From: Kriegella aquimaris
GTDB lineage: Bacteria > Bacteroidota > Bacteroidia > Flavobacteriales > Flavobacteriaceae
Length of the DNA stretch: 64,000 nucleotides
Reading direction: 5' to 3'
Assembly (NCBI RefSeq): GCF_900103215.1
Contig: NZ_FNGV01000003.1
Span: 186,001 to 250,000, forward strand
The notes under the pieces were generated by a model. It searched no databases and had not been told where the DNA came from. It saw only the letters and a list, made by a program, of their open reading frames with translations. A program made the position numbers and the translations under genes. Positions within the stretch are counted from its first letter, which is position 1. Each line of letters starts with the position of its first letter. Positions 9,685 to 18,475 of this stretch are shown here, piece by piece.

Positions 9685-9984
9685 TTATTTACCTCGCGGA
9701 GATGATTTCGGTCCCTTGGGTTTTGGTGCTTTTGAAACTTCTTCTTTAGAAAGAAAACCATCTTCGTTGCTATCGATTTTTACAAAGCTGTTCTTTAGTG
9801 GTCCTTTTAATTCTTTTTTTGAGAGTTTACCATCTTCATCCTTATCGATTTGTTTGAAGATTTCCTCGACCGATGGAGGTTCTTGATTTCCTTTTCCATC
9901 TTGAGGTGGTTGTGCGAAGCTCAATGCTGAAACAAACAACGTACATATAGCTGCAAAAATTGTTTTAATTGGGTTCATCTTCAT
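9685..9984 (-). CDS. Secreted EF-hand protein
   Basis: A 99-residue exported protein. The signal peptide (TIFAAICTLFVSALSFAQ) is followed by two calcium-binding EF-hand loops: DKDEDGKLSKKEL and DSNEDGFLSKEEV, each with acidic residues at positions 1, 3, 5 and 12. The tail is Pro/Lys-rich. It probably binds Ca2+ in the periplasm or outside the cell. It is the first gene of the minus-strand EF-hand/YHYH/MORN/SCO1 cluster, 28 bases upstream of the YHYH gene. Confidence 0.85.
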   Translation of the reverse strand: MKMNPIKTIFAAICTLFVSALSFAQPPQDGKGNQEPPSVEEIFKQIDKDEDGKLSKKELKGPLKNSFVKIDSNEDGFLSKEEVSKAPKPKGPKSSPRGK

Positions 9985-10387
9985 TATTCTATTATTTAAT
10001 AATTCATCGTTATGACAGCAAAGATTGGCAATGTTTTAATGCGACCGGAACCCCTTCAGTGAATGGCAAGAAGTTTTCAGCGAATCAAGGAGAAGAAACA
10101 GTAAAGAAATCAGCGTCTTTGTAAAATGACGAACATATGCCCTACAGAATAGTCATGTATATGGTCGTTTTCCAGTTTTTACCTCAGTAAGAAAAACAAC
10201 GAAAATGTGTCATGCTTTTTTGCAGAAATAGGCTAGACCTAATTTTAAAACTTTGAGGTGATTGTAGCTGTCGAAAAGGGAATTTAGAAATCCGAAGCTG
10301 TTTCAAGGCGTTTTTAAGACCCGAAGAAATATGAATAGAAATTAAACGAACAGTTGATAAAAAGCATTGATCCGTTCTTGGGAACGG
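9985..10387. other. Intergenic region, no gene seen
   Basis: About 400 bases between two minus-strand genes. No supported ORF. It should hold the promoter of the EF-hand cluster (near 9985-10050). A small perfect inverted repeat CCGTTC/GAACGG (10372-10387) sits just after the esterase stop but lacks a U-tract, so it is at best a weak terminator. Confidence 0.35.
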
Positions 10388-11206
10388 TTACTCATTAAAA
10401 AAATCATCAAAAAATAACATTTGGTATTTTATGGCATTGTCCCAATAGTTCCAATCGTGCTTTCCGGGGCGTTGGGTATAATCGTGTGGAATATTTCTTT
10501 CCAATAATTTTTCATGCAACCTTTGGTTTCCATCATAGAAAAAATCATCTACGCCACATTCAAAAACTAATTTCAGGCTCTTGCTATTTATAAGGTGAAC
10601 CATATTTATTACCGTATTGGTCTCCCAAACTTCTTTGTTTTCGGCATAGCTGCCCAAGCGTTCTGGAATATCCCAGTTTTTGGGGAAAGGTCTAAAATCA
10701 ACGCCTCCACTCATACTACCAGCGGCTCCCCAGATATTTGAATGTTTAAAAGCTAAATAAAAAGCACCATGCCCGCCCATACTTAAACCAGTAATTGCGC
10801 GACCTTTTTTTGTGGTTTTGGTATTGTATTTTTTATCCATTGCAGGAACAAGCTCTTGACTCATATATGTCTCATATTGCATTTTGGGGTCTATCGGACT
10901 ATCAAAATACCAACTGGTTTTACTTCCATCGGGACATACTATAATAACATTGTAGATATCGGCATATCGTTTAATATCAGGCACCTTTCCCAGCCAATCC
11001 CTATGATTTCCTCCAGCACCATGCAGTAAATATACCACGGAATAGTCCTGGCCCGAGGAAGTATATGAATCAGGTTTAATAATTACATTTTTCACTTCTT
11101 TATTCATTGCTTTACTGAAAACCACCAGTGTATCTACACTCGATGCGTTAACGTTAAGGGCAATACAGAAAAACAATATAAAACCTATTCGTATTTTCAT
11201 ATTCAC
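10388..11206 (-). CDS. Secreted esterase D-type alpha/beta hydrolase
   Basis: A 272-residue protein with a signal peptide (IGFILFFCIALNVNAS). It has the esterase D/feruloyl-esterase-like fold: VVYLLHGAGGNHRDW (oxyanion strand), nucleophile elbow GLSMGGHGAF, acid near CGVDDFFYDGN, and the catalytic His in PGKHDWNYW. Members of this family hydrolyse acyl esters such as feruloyl or acetyl groups on polysaccharides, or trehalose mycolates in other phyla. Export suggests a role on an external glycan ester. It stands alone, with long gaps on both sides. Confidence 0.85.
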   Translation of the reverse strand: MNMKIRIGFILFFCIALNVNASSVDTLVVFSKAMNKEVKNVIIKPDSYTSSGQDYSVVYLLHGAGGNHRDWLGKVPDIKRYADIYNVIIVCPDGSKTSWYFDSPIDPKMQYETYMSQELVPAMDKKYNTKTTKKGRAITGLSMGGHGAFYLAFKHSNIWGAAGSMSGGVDFRPFPKNWDIPERLGSYAENKEVWETNTVINMVHLINSKSLKLVFECGVDDFFYDGNQRLHEKLLERNIPHDYTQRPGKHDWNYWDNAIKYQMLFFDDFFNE

Positions 11207-11603
11207 TTTATTATATACTTTGTAGTTGCACGTATTGATAAGTTCGACTCGCTTGAAAATTTATTTTTTATTTTTTCGAAGGGAAAAGTACAAGTTTTAA
11301 ATGAAGTTTCATAAATACTTCCTTTGTCTGCTATTTAATAAATAGACCTTCCCCGTATCCCGTTTGAATAGCTTGGAATTAATAATTAAGAAATCTAATA
11401 GGGCCAACTTTTCACAATAGTGAAACAAGTTTAACAAATTACAGGCAATTACGAGCATCAAATATGTTGATCACAATAATTTGGGGACGATAATGAAGAT
11501 AAGCTCCCTGTAAACCAGGCTATTTGATTTTGTTAATAATTTCTAAGTCCATCTTAGTTTCAAAACTATGTGCAGCCGTTATTTTTGTAAACTTTTGAAC
11601 CTT
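11207..11603. other. Divergent intergenic region
   Basis: About 400 AT-rich bases separating the esterase (minus) from a small plus-strand gene. No gene was seen. It should contain both promoters. An in-frame ATG at 11568 would extend the downstream protein by 12 residues (Cys-rich MCSRYFCKLL), but the conserved-looking protein starts at 11604. Confidence 0.3.
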
Positions 11604-11960
11604 ATGGAGAAACTTAAAATTGGGGATAAAGTGTATAATGCGAGGCAAAATGGATTTGCAGATTTTATTCGTTATACCTTTTCCGAAGTCGTAGAAACCA
11701 CGAAGACCTTAGCCATTTTGAAAGATGGAACCCGATTAATAAATATACCGAAAATCTCCTATATTACAGAAGATATCGGGTATTCGGTCTCTAGAAAAAA
11801 AGGAGTCCATTGGCATTTGGTTTCTTTACAGGCCATACGCAACGCCCAAATCGAAAATCAAAAAATTGCCGCTAGCGATTGGTTTGATACCAAGGAGTTT
11901 TCATTGGCAGAAAAACAGTGGATTTATAAATTGTTCAAGGAACGTACTGAAACGGAGTAA
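11604..11960 (+). CDS. Small hypothetical cytosolic protein
   Basis: A 118-residue soluble protein read from the ATG at 11604 (MEKLKIGDKVYN). The first ~60 residues are beta-rich and read like a small SH3/KOW-like barrel (KIGDKVYNARQNG, TLAILKDGTRLINIP); the C-terminal half is helical. No family was recognised with certainty. There is no signal peptide. It is followed by ~290 bases and a bidirectional hairpin at 12089. Confidence 0.55.
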   Translation: MEKLKIGDKVYNARQNGFADFIRYTFSEVVETTKTLAILKDGTRLINIPKISYITEDIGYSVSRKKGVHWHLVSLQAIRNAQIENQKIAASDWFDTKEFSLAEKQWIYKLFKERTETE

Positions 11961-12088
11961 AAGCTTACCCTTTCAAGTTTTCTATGTAATAATAGTTAGC
12001 ACTACCCTATTAGCTTTCGAAAGCGCAAGGTATAAACGTACTATTTAAGTGCAGTAATGAACTCATCAAACGGCATTCTTAATACAAA

Positions 12089-12111
12089 AACCCATAACTA
12101 GGTTATGGGTT
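12089..12111. terminator. Bidirectional terminator
   Basis: A perfect 10-bp stem AACCCATAAC/GTTATGGGTT with a 3-base loop. Read on the minus strand it is followed by a T-run (TTTTTG), so it best serves the response-regulator gene at 12254-12883. It can also serve the plus-strand small gene. Confidence 0.65.
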
Positions 12112-12253
12112 CTTGTTGGCAAAGGAGGAAATAATTACCAAATAATGGCAAATCCTTAGATAATCGGTATCTGTGTCGGAATATTTCCCTTAATGTTTTT
12201 AAGATTATTACATTGGGAAAATCATTACACAAATCGATTTTCATTTACTTCTT

Positions 12254-12883
12254 CTATGCATATTCCAATTGCTGCAACTTCGTAATAGCCTCGGCCTTAG
12301 AATTCACATTCAATTTTAAGTAGATATTCTGAATATGAAAATTTATGGCACTAGTGGTCACAAAGAGTTTGTCGGCAATCATTTTGTAGGTTGCGCCTTG
12401 GCATAGATAATCAATGATTTGGTTCTCCCTTTCGGAAAAAGATTTGTATGATTTTCTTTGAAACATGGAGATTACCTTTTTGGCAATATCATTACTCATG
12501 GCAGCGCCCTCATGTCGAATCGAATCTAGCGCATTGTATAATCTTTTACCGTTTATAGGTTTGGTCATATAACCGTTCGCTCCATTTTTAAAGGCGTTTT
12601 TAATGAAATCAAAATCAGATTCGTCACTGACCATAATGATTTTTACATTGGGGTCTTTTTTACGAAAAAGACGAATACCTTCGATACCAGTAATCTCCGG
12701 CATATTAACTTCCGATACAATGATATCAGGTTTAATAGTATCATAATTTTTAAGGGCCTCTTTTACAGAGGAATAAATTCCATCTAAAGAATAATCTGAA
12801 AACGTTTCAAAATAATGTTGGTAAACAACGTGTGATACCGCGTCGTTATCAATAACAATGATTTTTAGGGTGTCTGACTCCAT
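12254..12883 (-). CDS. NarL/FixJ-type response regulator with Glu at the phospho-acceptor site
   Basis: A 209-residue two-domain regulator: receiver (residues ~6-125) and LuxR-type HTH (~145-209, SFSERENQIIDYL ... TTSAINFHIQNIYLKL). The receiver keeps the acidic pair (D12, D14) and the conserved Lys in TKPI. The usual phospho-acceptor Asp (PDIVLMDxxMP) is Glu58 in PDIIVSEVNMP. Glu can mimic phospho-Asp, so the protein may be constitutively active or phosphorylation-independent. No histidine kinase is nearby. It lies downstream of the PorP/SprF and PD40 genes on the same strand, but a 1-kb repeat-bearing gap separates them. Confidence 0.88.
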   Translation of the reverse strand: MESDTLKIIVIDNDAVSHVVYQHYFETFSDYSLDGIYSSVKEALKNYDTIKPDIIVSEVNMPEITGIEGIRLFRKKDPNVKIIMVSDESDFDFIKNAFKNGANGYMTKPINGKRLYNALDSIRHEGAAMSNDIAKKVISMFQRKSYKSFSERENQIIDYLCQGATYKMIADKLFVTTSAINFHIQNIYLKLNVNSKAEAITKLQQLEYA

Positions 12884-13572
12884 AGCTCATAGCATTTTAG
12901 TCGGTACTCAAACTTTCGGGGGAAAGAATAAATACCAAATGTTAAATTGAAAAAATTTGGGGGTAACAATCACCAGTAAGACAGTCTAAATGTTTCAAAC
13001 AAAACAATAAAAGCTTTTGACGATATGAATCGACATGGCAGAAGGGCACAAAATCATCTTGATACTAAAACAAATAATGTTCAAGTCGAGACACAGATTT
13101 GCAGCATAGGCTAGCCCTGTATGTTTTATTTAAAAAATAGAAACTCGCTAAAGTGAAAGCTAAAGTCTAAATATGGGGTGAAGTTTACTCCATAATCATG
13201 AATATTCCAATATAGGTATATCGGAATCGTAGTTGAATTTTAAATCAACATTTGTCTTGCCCTTTGGGCCACTCTTGAGGTTAAGATTTAAACTCATAAT
13301 CTTGGGGGGATTTGGGTTAAACGTAATGTAGGTTAAATTATAATGTAAATATACAAAACCAATAGAGCTGTGAATAGTTTTAATAAGAGTATTCGTTCAA
13401 ATACACTAGAGATTATTATATTATCAAAGAAAAAGGCGGTTTATTCAGCATCTTTCAAGAGTAATGCGAAATTCATTATGTTATATGGAGTGTTACTCGG
13501 CATTTCTAGAGAACTCTCCCCTTTGTAAAGGATGGGTTGTATTAAAATAGTACTCGGAACATCGTATTAACG
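12884..13572. other. Long intergenic region with one small ORF
   Basis: About 690 bases upstream of the response regulator. It contains the 33-codon ORF at 13196-13297 (listed separately), whose leader resembles the PorP/SprF leader. The rest is AT-rich without an evident gene. It ends at the 110-bp tandem repeat. Confidence 0.4.
13196..13297 (-). CDS. Possible 33-residue small protein
   Basis: A short ORF encoding MSLNLNLKSG...IPILEYS (33 residues; alternating polar/hydrophobic, beta-like). The 12 bases before its ATG (AATCCCCCCAAG) nearly repeat those before the PorP/SprF start at 15602 (AATCCCCCCAAA), which suggests a genuine or decayed expression unit. No family was recognised. Length alone gives little coding evidence, so confidence is low. 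Confidence 0.3.
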   Translation of the reverse strand: MSLNLNLKSGPKGKTNVDLKFNYDSDIPILEYS

Positions 13573-13856
13573 AAAAGGAGGGGCTGATATCCCCCCGGAT
13601 AGCCCCTCCTTTTTTTCAGACACATTTATTTTTAATTGGTGGTCAAGCAGTTTTTATTTCTATGAGCTTGCGCTCCGCTGGAATAAGGAGGGGGTGATAT
13701 CCCCCCGGACGGCCCCTCCTTTTTTTCAGACACATTTATTTTCAATTGGTGGTCAAGCAGTTTTTATTTCTATGAGCTTGCGCTCCGCTGGAATAAGGAG
13801 GGGGTGATATCCCCCCGGATGGCCCCTCCTTTTTTTCAGACACATTTATTTTTAAT
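13573..13856. repeat. 110-bp tandem repeat (2.6 copies) of terminator-like hairpins
   Basis: Three near-identical units with an exact 110-base period; the AAGGAG cores are at 13575, 13685 and 13795. Each begins with a hairpin: stem AAGGAGGGG(C/G)/..CCCCTCCTT, with loop sequence GATATCCCCCCGGAT, followed by a T7 run. After copies 1 and 2 comes a 66-base spacer containing a second mini-hairpin GAGC-TTGC-GCTC. The stem of copy 1 is a perfect 13 bp (13573-13585 with 13601-13613). It lies downstream of the minus-strand PorP/SprF gene, where it could terminate transcription, though the T-runs face the plus strand. It could equally be a REP-like element. Confidence 0.85.
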
Positions 13857-13916
13857 CTTATTTAAGTACATCTTTTGAAAACAGAACGATATAAGCCCCA
13901 TTCGTAACATCCTTAT

Positions 13917-15602
13917 TTAATCTTCATAGATATTGGCAGCAGTAGCCATTGAATTGTCAACTTGCATAATCCACTTTTCATCTCTATACTTTCCATTTAA
14001 ATTTGACACAAAAGCAGTTTCAGCATCTTCTTTGAAATTAAAATCAGCCAAATACACATAATAAAGTCCGTTCTCTTTGTTATAAAATTGTTTGGCATCT
14101 AGGCCTTGCTCGTTTAAGGAATGCATAAAGGCATCTAAATACTTCTTGTTCTTGTACACATTCGCTATTACATAATATCCTGATTCAACACCAATAATGT
14201 CAGATTGATTTAGAACCTTTATTGGAAGTTTCACGTATGGCTTTTGATCTGATATTGATGAACTCACTTCTTTTACCGGAGCTGTTTCCGTTTGTGCCAA
14301 TACCGTATTTTCTGAAACCTTATAGTTTTCCGTAGCGGCTTTAAAATTTTCCTTTATATCTTTTCTTAAGATTTCAACGATTGCCTCAAACCCTTCTGCC
14401 AATTCTTTTTTCCTTGCAGACTCAATGGAATCTTGTCTTAAGATCAACTCGTCTAAAATCATTCGATTTTGATAAGCAAGCGAATTTGCGTCGTATTCAA
14501 CTTCTTTTTCTTCTTCGACCATTCGTTCTACTTCTTTCTTACCTTTATTGTCATCCCTTTTATTCTTTTCCTCCATCAAGTTCAAAATCTGTTCTTCGTA
14601 GTTTCTTACAATACGATCAATTTTGTCATCATCGGAAGTTGCGGCAAATGCGCCTACTCCACTATTGTCTTTAAAAGTATATGCCAAAGTCAATTCATGG
14701 TTCCAACCAAGGTCAACATCGCCTTGTGACAGATCTTTCTCCATCAAATAACCTAAAGACATTTTTTTGCTTAGATTAAAACCGAAACCTGCAGACATTC
14801 CAAATTTATCATCAAGAGTTGTCTGTACCCATCCGTATTTCGGCAAATCTAATAGTAATGCCCCAACATAAGACAAAGAGCTATCTTCATTTCTGCCTAT
14901 TTGAACAAGTGGCATTAATCTCGCATTTGAGAACAAACCTCGAGTTGCCATAAATGAATGGGTGTACTGAACCGAAGCTTTAATACTTTTATCATTGAAA
15001 GATGTCGTAAAATCATCGGTAGATTGATTGTATTTAAATAGGTCTTGGGCATACAATCCAAAATCAAATTTACCTGTTGACAAAGTGATACCTGGCTGAA
15101 TCGCAAGTTTACTTTCTTTAGTTGATTCTTGAATTGTAGGATCGTTTTCTGCTCCAGTCACACGATTTTTATCAAGACCTTCATTAAAGTAAGTTACATT
15201 TGTTCCGAATGTCAACTTACTCTTTTCACTTAATTTTACCGAAGTCGCGTAATTGGCATTAAAACCAAATTGTTGTATCACTCCAGACCATTGGCTATAA
15301 ACACCAATACCTACAGCCGTATGATCATTCAGTTTATTACTGAAACCGATATAATAATTCTGGTAATTATCTTCGAATGTAGCATATTGGTTTCTGTTAA
15401 GAATATTCAAATACGATTTATTTTCTCTTACTAAAGAGAATGTCGGGTTAATCAAAAATCTATTAAAAAACAATTGATTGTGATACGAATTGCTCGTACT
15501 TGGGGCAGGATTCGCTTCTTGACCATAAGTCGTATGTATGCAAATGGCTACATAGAAGAAAAGCAGCAGGCATTTTTTTGTTTTAATTTTATTAAAGTTC
15601 AT
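13917..15602 (-). CDS. PorP/SprF family type IX secretion protein with SPOR-like C-terminus
   Basis: A 561-residue exported protein (signal KCLLLFFYVAICIHTTYGQ). Residues ~30-310 are a PorP/SprF outer-membrane beta-barrel: YHNQLFFNRFLINPTFS, repeated amphipathic strands, then ELTLAYTF. These proteins work with type IX secretion and gliding adhesins. Beyond the barrel are a charged coiled-coil (~residues 330-420) and a C-terminal ~85-residue SPOR-like segment (YYVIANVYKNKKYLDAF ... NGLYYVYLADF), which in other proteins binds denuded peptidoglycan. The usual PorP/SprF is ~300-350 residues, so this is an extended form that could tie the barrel to the cell wall. It pairs with the PD40 gene 119 bases upstream. 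Confidence 0.85.
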   Translation of the reverse strand: MNFNKIKTKKCLLLFFYVAICIHTTYGQEANPAPSTSNSYHNQLFFNRFLINPTFSLVRENKSYLNILNRNQYATFEDNYQNYYIGFSNKLNDHTAVGIGVYSQWSGVIQQFGFNANYATSVKLSEKSKLTFGTNVTYFNEGLDKNRVTGAENDPTIQESTKESKLAIQPGITLSTGKFDFGLYAQDLFKYNQSTDDFTTSFNDKSIKASVQYTHSFMATRGLFSNARLMPLVQIGRNEDSSLSYVGALLLDLPKYGWVQTTLDDKFGMSAGFGFNLSKKMSLGYLMEKDLSQGDVDLGWNHELTLAYTFKDNSGVGAFAATSDDDKIDRIVRNYEEQILNLMEEKNKRDDNKGKKEVERMVEEEKEVEYDANSLAYQNRMILDELILRQDSIESARKKELAEGFEAIVEILRKDIKENFKAATENYKVSENTVLAQTETAPVKEVSSSISDQKPYVKLPIKVLNQSDIIGVESGYYVIANVYKNKKYLDAFMHSLNEQGLDAKQFYNKENGLYYVYLADFNFKEDAETAFVSNLNGKYRDEKWIMQVDNSMATAANIYED

Positions 15603-15721
15603 AATTTGGGGGGATTAACGTTATACTATGGGTAATCTTTAAATATGTGCTTATTTATTAACAGGGGCATTCAAGCATCGTAAGCCAAACAATTTTTACC
15701 TACGACACTTCGCCAGGCGTC

Positions 15722-16984
15722 TTATTCATCTTCGAATACAGATGAGGAGTAATCAACATTTAGATCGTCGTTCAAAGAAGCCAAAAAATTACTGCTCAGC
15801 TTTTCTTCAGACTTGATATTAGTTTTGTCTCCATAAGAGAAGGCCACACGGTGCACTGTATCTTTATTTTGGCCACGGTTCGACATTACATAGCCCATAT
15901 CTTTTTCCGTCAATAGAAAAATAGAAAAATCATCTTTATCACTATTGATGGGGTCGCCTAGGTTGACGGCCAAGCCCACTTTTCTCTGGTCTACCTGTGC
16001 CATATAAACATCAAGTCCGCCATGGCCTTTTCGTCCTTCAGACGCAAAAAAGAGTGTGTTCACCCCTACAATATTAGGGTAGAGATCATTCTTCTTAGTA
16101 TTCACCTTTTGGCCTAAGTTTTTTGCTACACCATAGGTTCCGTCACTTTTGATGTTGGATACGTAGATATCGTATTCTCCAAAAGTACCTGGCATATCAG
16201 ATGCAAAAAACAATCGTTTTCCATCATTGGACACAGCAGGGTGCATCGCTGAGAAATTCTTGGGGCATAGGGCCACTTCTTCTACATTACCCCATTTATC
16301 ACCTAATTTGTCAGCCTTGTATATTTTATGAACCAATTCCTTTTTAGAAAAAAGTCCATATAAAGGCTTTTCATATACAGCTTTGGTAAAGTAGGCCGTC
16401 TTTCCGTCGGCAGTCAATGCTATTGGTGATTTATAGATATTCTCACCTTCTGACGTTCCTGTATTTAAGTTTTCCAGACCATTCACTTCCTCTAGTTGAG
16501 ATTGCACCAATTCGTTTAGTGATTGAGGAGTTTCTCTACTTGTAAAATCCAATTCTTTGAATTTTCCGGAATTTCTAGAGACTTTGGTCCCTACCTTATA
16601 ATCCGCTTCGATTTGACCAAGCCAATCTTTTTGTTTGTCGTTTGAAGCAACCCTATTACCCGATTTGGCAAGGGCGTACTCGTAACGCTCATTATAACTA
16701 GAACCGAGTGTACCTTCTTTACTAATATTTATTAGTTTTGAGTACCAAAATACTGCGGTTTCATAGTTTTTAGTCAAGAAGTTGGCGTTTCCGAGATCCT
16801 CAAAAATTTCCTTGTCGGTGTATCCTGAATTTTTAAGTTGCTGATAGTTTTCTTGCCTTTTTACATGCTCATAAGAACTTGTTTTTTCAGAACTTGAATT
16901 TTTCAAATTCTGTGCGGACATCGAATAACAAAAAAAAGTTACAAAACATCCGAAGGCTACTCTGTAGGTTAAAGTTTTCTTCAT
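15722..16984 (-). CDS. Secreted PD40/WD40-like beta-propeller protein (PorE-like, without OmpA domain)
   Basis: A 420-residue exported protein (signal VAFGCFVTFFCYSMSAQ). Residues ~45-110 resemble a TPR-like helical segment (YTDKEIFEDLGNANFLTKNYETAVFWY). Residues ~170-390 hold PD40/TolB-like propeller repeats: SPIALTADGKTAYFTK, HPAVSNDGKRLFFASDM, DLYPNIVGVNTLFFASEGRKGHGGLDVY. Type IX proteins such as PorE add an OmpA-type peptidoglycan-binding domain; this one lacks it, and the neighbouring PorP/SprF protein supplies a SPOR-like domain instead. The pair probably forms one envelope complex, which is inference. Confidence 0.8.
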   Translation of the reverse strand: MKKTLTYRVAFGCFVTFFCYSMSAQNLKNSSSEKTSSYEHVKRQENYQQLKNSGYTDKEIFEDLGNANFLTKNYETAVFWYSKLINISKEGTLGSSYNERYEYALAKSGNRVASNDKQKDWLGQIEADYKVGTKVSRNSGKFKELDFTSRETPQSLNELVQSQLEEVNGLENLNTGTSEGENIYKSPIALTADGKTAYFTKAVYEKPLYGLFSKKELVHKIYKADKLGDKWGNVEEVALCPKNFSAMHPAVSNDGKRLFFASDMPGTFGEYDIYVSNIKSDGTYGVAKNLGQKVNTKKNDLYPNIVGVNTLFFASEGRKGHGGLDVYMAQVDQRKVGLAVNLGDPINSDKDDFSIFLLTEKDMGYVMSNRGQNKDTVHRVAFSYGDKTNIKSEEKLSSNFLASLNDDLNVDYSSSVFEDE

Positions 16985-17344
16985 TGGGATATCATTTTAA
17001 ATTATTTCAAGGACAAAGGTTAAAAATTGTTGGCGACCTTTTATTAGTAATAATTCATAGGTTTTCAATTTTTTTGGCATTTTTTTCCCAAAAATCTACC
17101 GTTCATCGAATATTTACACCATTTATCTTAGAAATTAGGAAAATAATTCATAGTATGAATAACTATTCAAATCAAAAAATCAAGCTGATTTTCGTTTTCT
17201 TATACTTACAATAAACTCTTTTATTTGACTGATTCTGATTCCCCGAAAATCAAATAGCGTATAAAATGCTTTAAATTCTCGCCCCCAATACCCGAAATAG
17301 AACTTTCTGTTTTGTGAGGCTTTTATCTTTTTTTACTTTGCAAC
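16985..17344. other. Divergent promoter region
   Basis: About 360 AT-rich bases between the minus-strand PD40 gene and the plus-strand glycosyltransferase gene. No credible gene. Both promoters should be here; no exact TAnnTTTG box was identified with confidence. Confidence 0.35.
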
Positions 17345-18352
17345 ATGCAAAAACCCTTAGTCAGTATTCTGATTCCTTTTAAAGACACTGAAGCTTTTCT
17401 TACAGAGTGCTTACTGTCTATTACAAATCAAACTTATGAGCATTATGAGGTTTTGGCCGTTAATGATCGCTCAACAGACACTAGTAAGGTCGTTGTCGAG
17501 ACCTTTGGGAAGCAAGATTCGCGTGTTAAGGTTTTCGACAATAACGGCCATGGAATCATTGACGCCCTTGAAACTGCTTATGAGTTTAGCAACGGACAAT
17601 ACATTACCAGAATGGACTCCGATGATATCATGCCCCCAAACAAGCTGCAGGTTATGGTCGATGCACTTCTAGAAAATGGAACTGGGCATTTAGCCCTAGG
17701 CCAGGTGCACTATTTTTCTGATCGCGGTATAAGTAATGGTTACGCCCGCTATGAGGAATGGCTGAACAGATTAACAGAGAAAGGAGCTAACTACTCGGAG
17801 ATATATAAAGAGTGTGTTATTCCCTCCCCTTGCTGGATGGTACACAAGGAAGACTTGGAAAGATGTGGTGCTTTTGAACCAAACCGTTATCCTGAAGATT
17901 ACGACTTGGCATTTCGTTTTTATGAAAAGGGATTAAAATGCATTCCGTGCGATCAAGTATTACATTTATGGCGTGATTATGACACTCGAACATCACGAAC
18001 CAGCGAGCATTACGCCCAAAATTATTTTTTAGACATCAAACTACACTATTTTCTCAAACTCGATTGGGATGATTCTCGCCCCCTAGTTGTCTGGGGTGCT
18101 GGAAAAAAGGGGAAAGCGATAGCCACAAAATTACAAGAACAGTCCGTCGATTTTGTTTGGCTTTGTGACAATCCTAAAAAAATAGGAAAGGATATCTATG
18201 GTGTAAGAATGCAGCATTTTTCTGTATTGGATAAATTAAATAATCCGCAGAGCATAATTACGGTAGCCAATGAGCAGGCGCAGACTGTAATTCTTGACTA
18301 TTTTTCAAAAAAGGGCCAAAATAGCTCGACAGACTATTTTTTCTTTTGTTAA
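17345..18352 (+). CDS. Family 2 glycosyltransferase with C-terminal Rossmann-like domain
   Basis: A 335-residue cytosolic enzyme. Residues 1-210 are a GT-A fold: SILIPFKDTEAFL, NDRSTDT, the DxD-type motif MDSDDIMPP, and PEDYDLAFRF as the acceptor/catalytic region. Residues ~240-335 contain a nucleotide-binding pattern (PLVVWGAGKKGKAIATKL), which suggests an appended NAD(P)- or sugar-nucleotide-binding domain. It likely transfers a sugar to a surface glycan or glycoprotein. It is alone, upstream of the BatA-type gene with a separate promoter between. Confidence 0.85.
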   Translation: MQKPLVSILIPFKDTEAFLTECLLSITNQTYEHYEVLAVNDRSTDTSKVVVETFGKQDSRVKVFDNNGHGIIDALETAYEFSNGQYITRMDSDDIMPPNKLQVMVDALLENGTGHLALGQVHYFSDRGISNGYARYEEWLNRLTEKGANYSEIYKECVIPSPCWMVHKEDLERCGAFEPNRYPEDYDLAFRFYEKGLKCIPCDQVLHLWRDYDTRTSRTSEHYAQNYFLDIKLHYFLKLDWDDSRPLVVWGAGKKGKAIATKLQEQSVDFVWLCDNPKKIGKDIYGVRMQHFSVLDKLNNPQSIITVANEQAQTVILDYFSKKGQNSSTDYFFFC

Positions 18353-18423
18353 CTTTCTGCCTAACAGTTATCGTGTAGGCTTGAACCGATCAATTGACTT
18401 ACGGCTAAATTTTGCTCCAATAC

Positions 18424-18457
18424 TTTGAACTTTTGAACCTCGAATTAAGTATATTTG
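18424..18457 (+). promoter_or_regulatory. Bacteroidota promoter for the BatA-type gene
   Basis: A TATATTTG box (18450-18457) fits the -7 consensus TAnnTTTG, and TTTG at 18424-18427 fits the -33 element with a 22-base spacer. The predicted transcript would start ~12 bases before the ATG at 18476, which is normal for flavobacteria. Confidence 0.5.
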
Positions 18458-18475
18458 CCAAATCTTATTCAGTAA

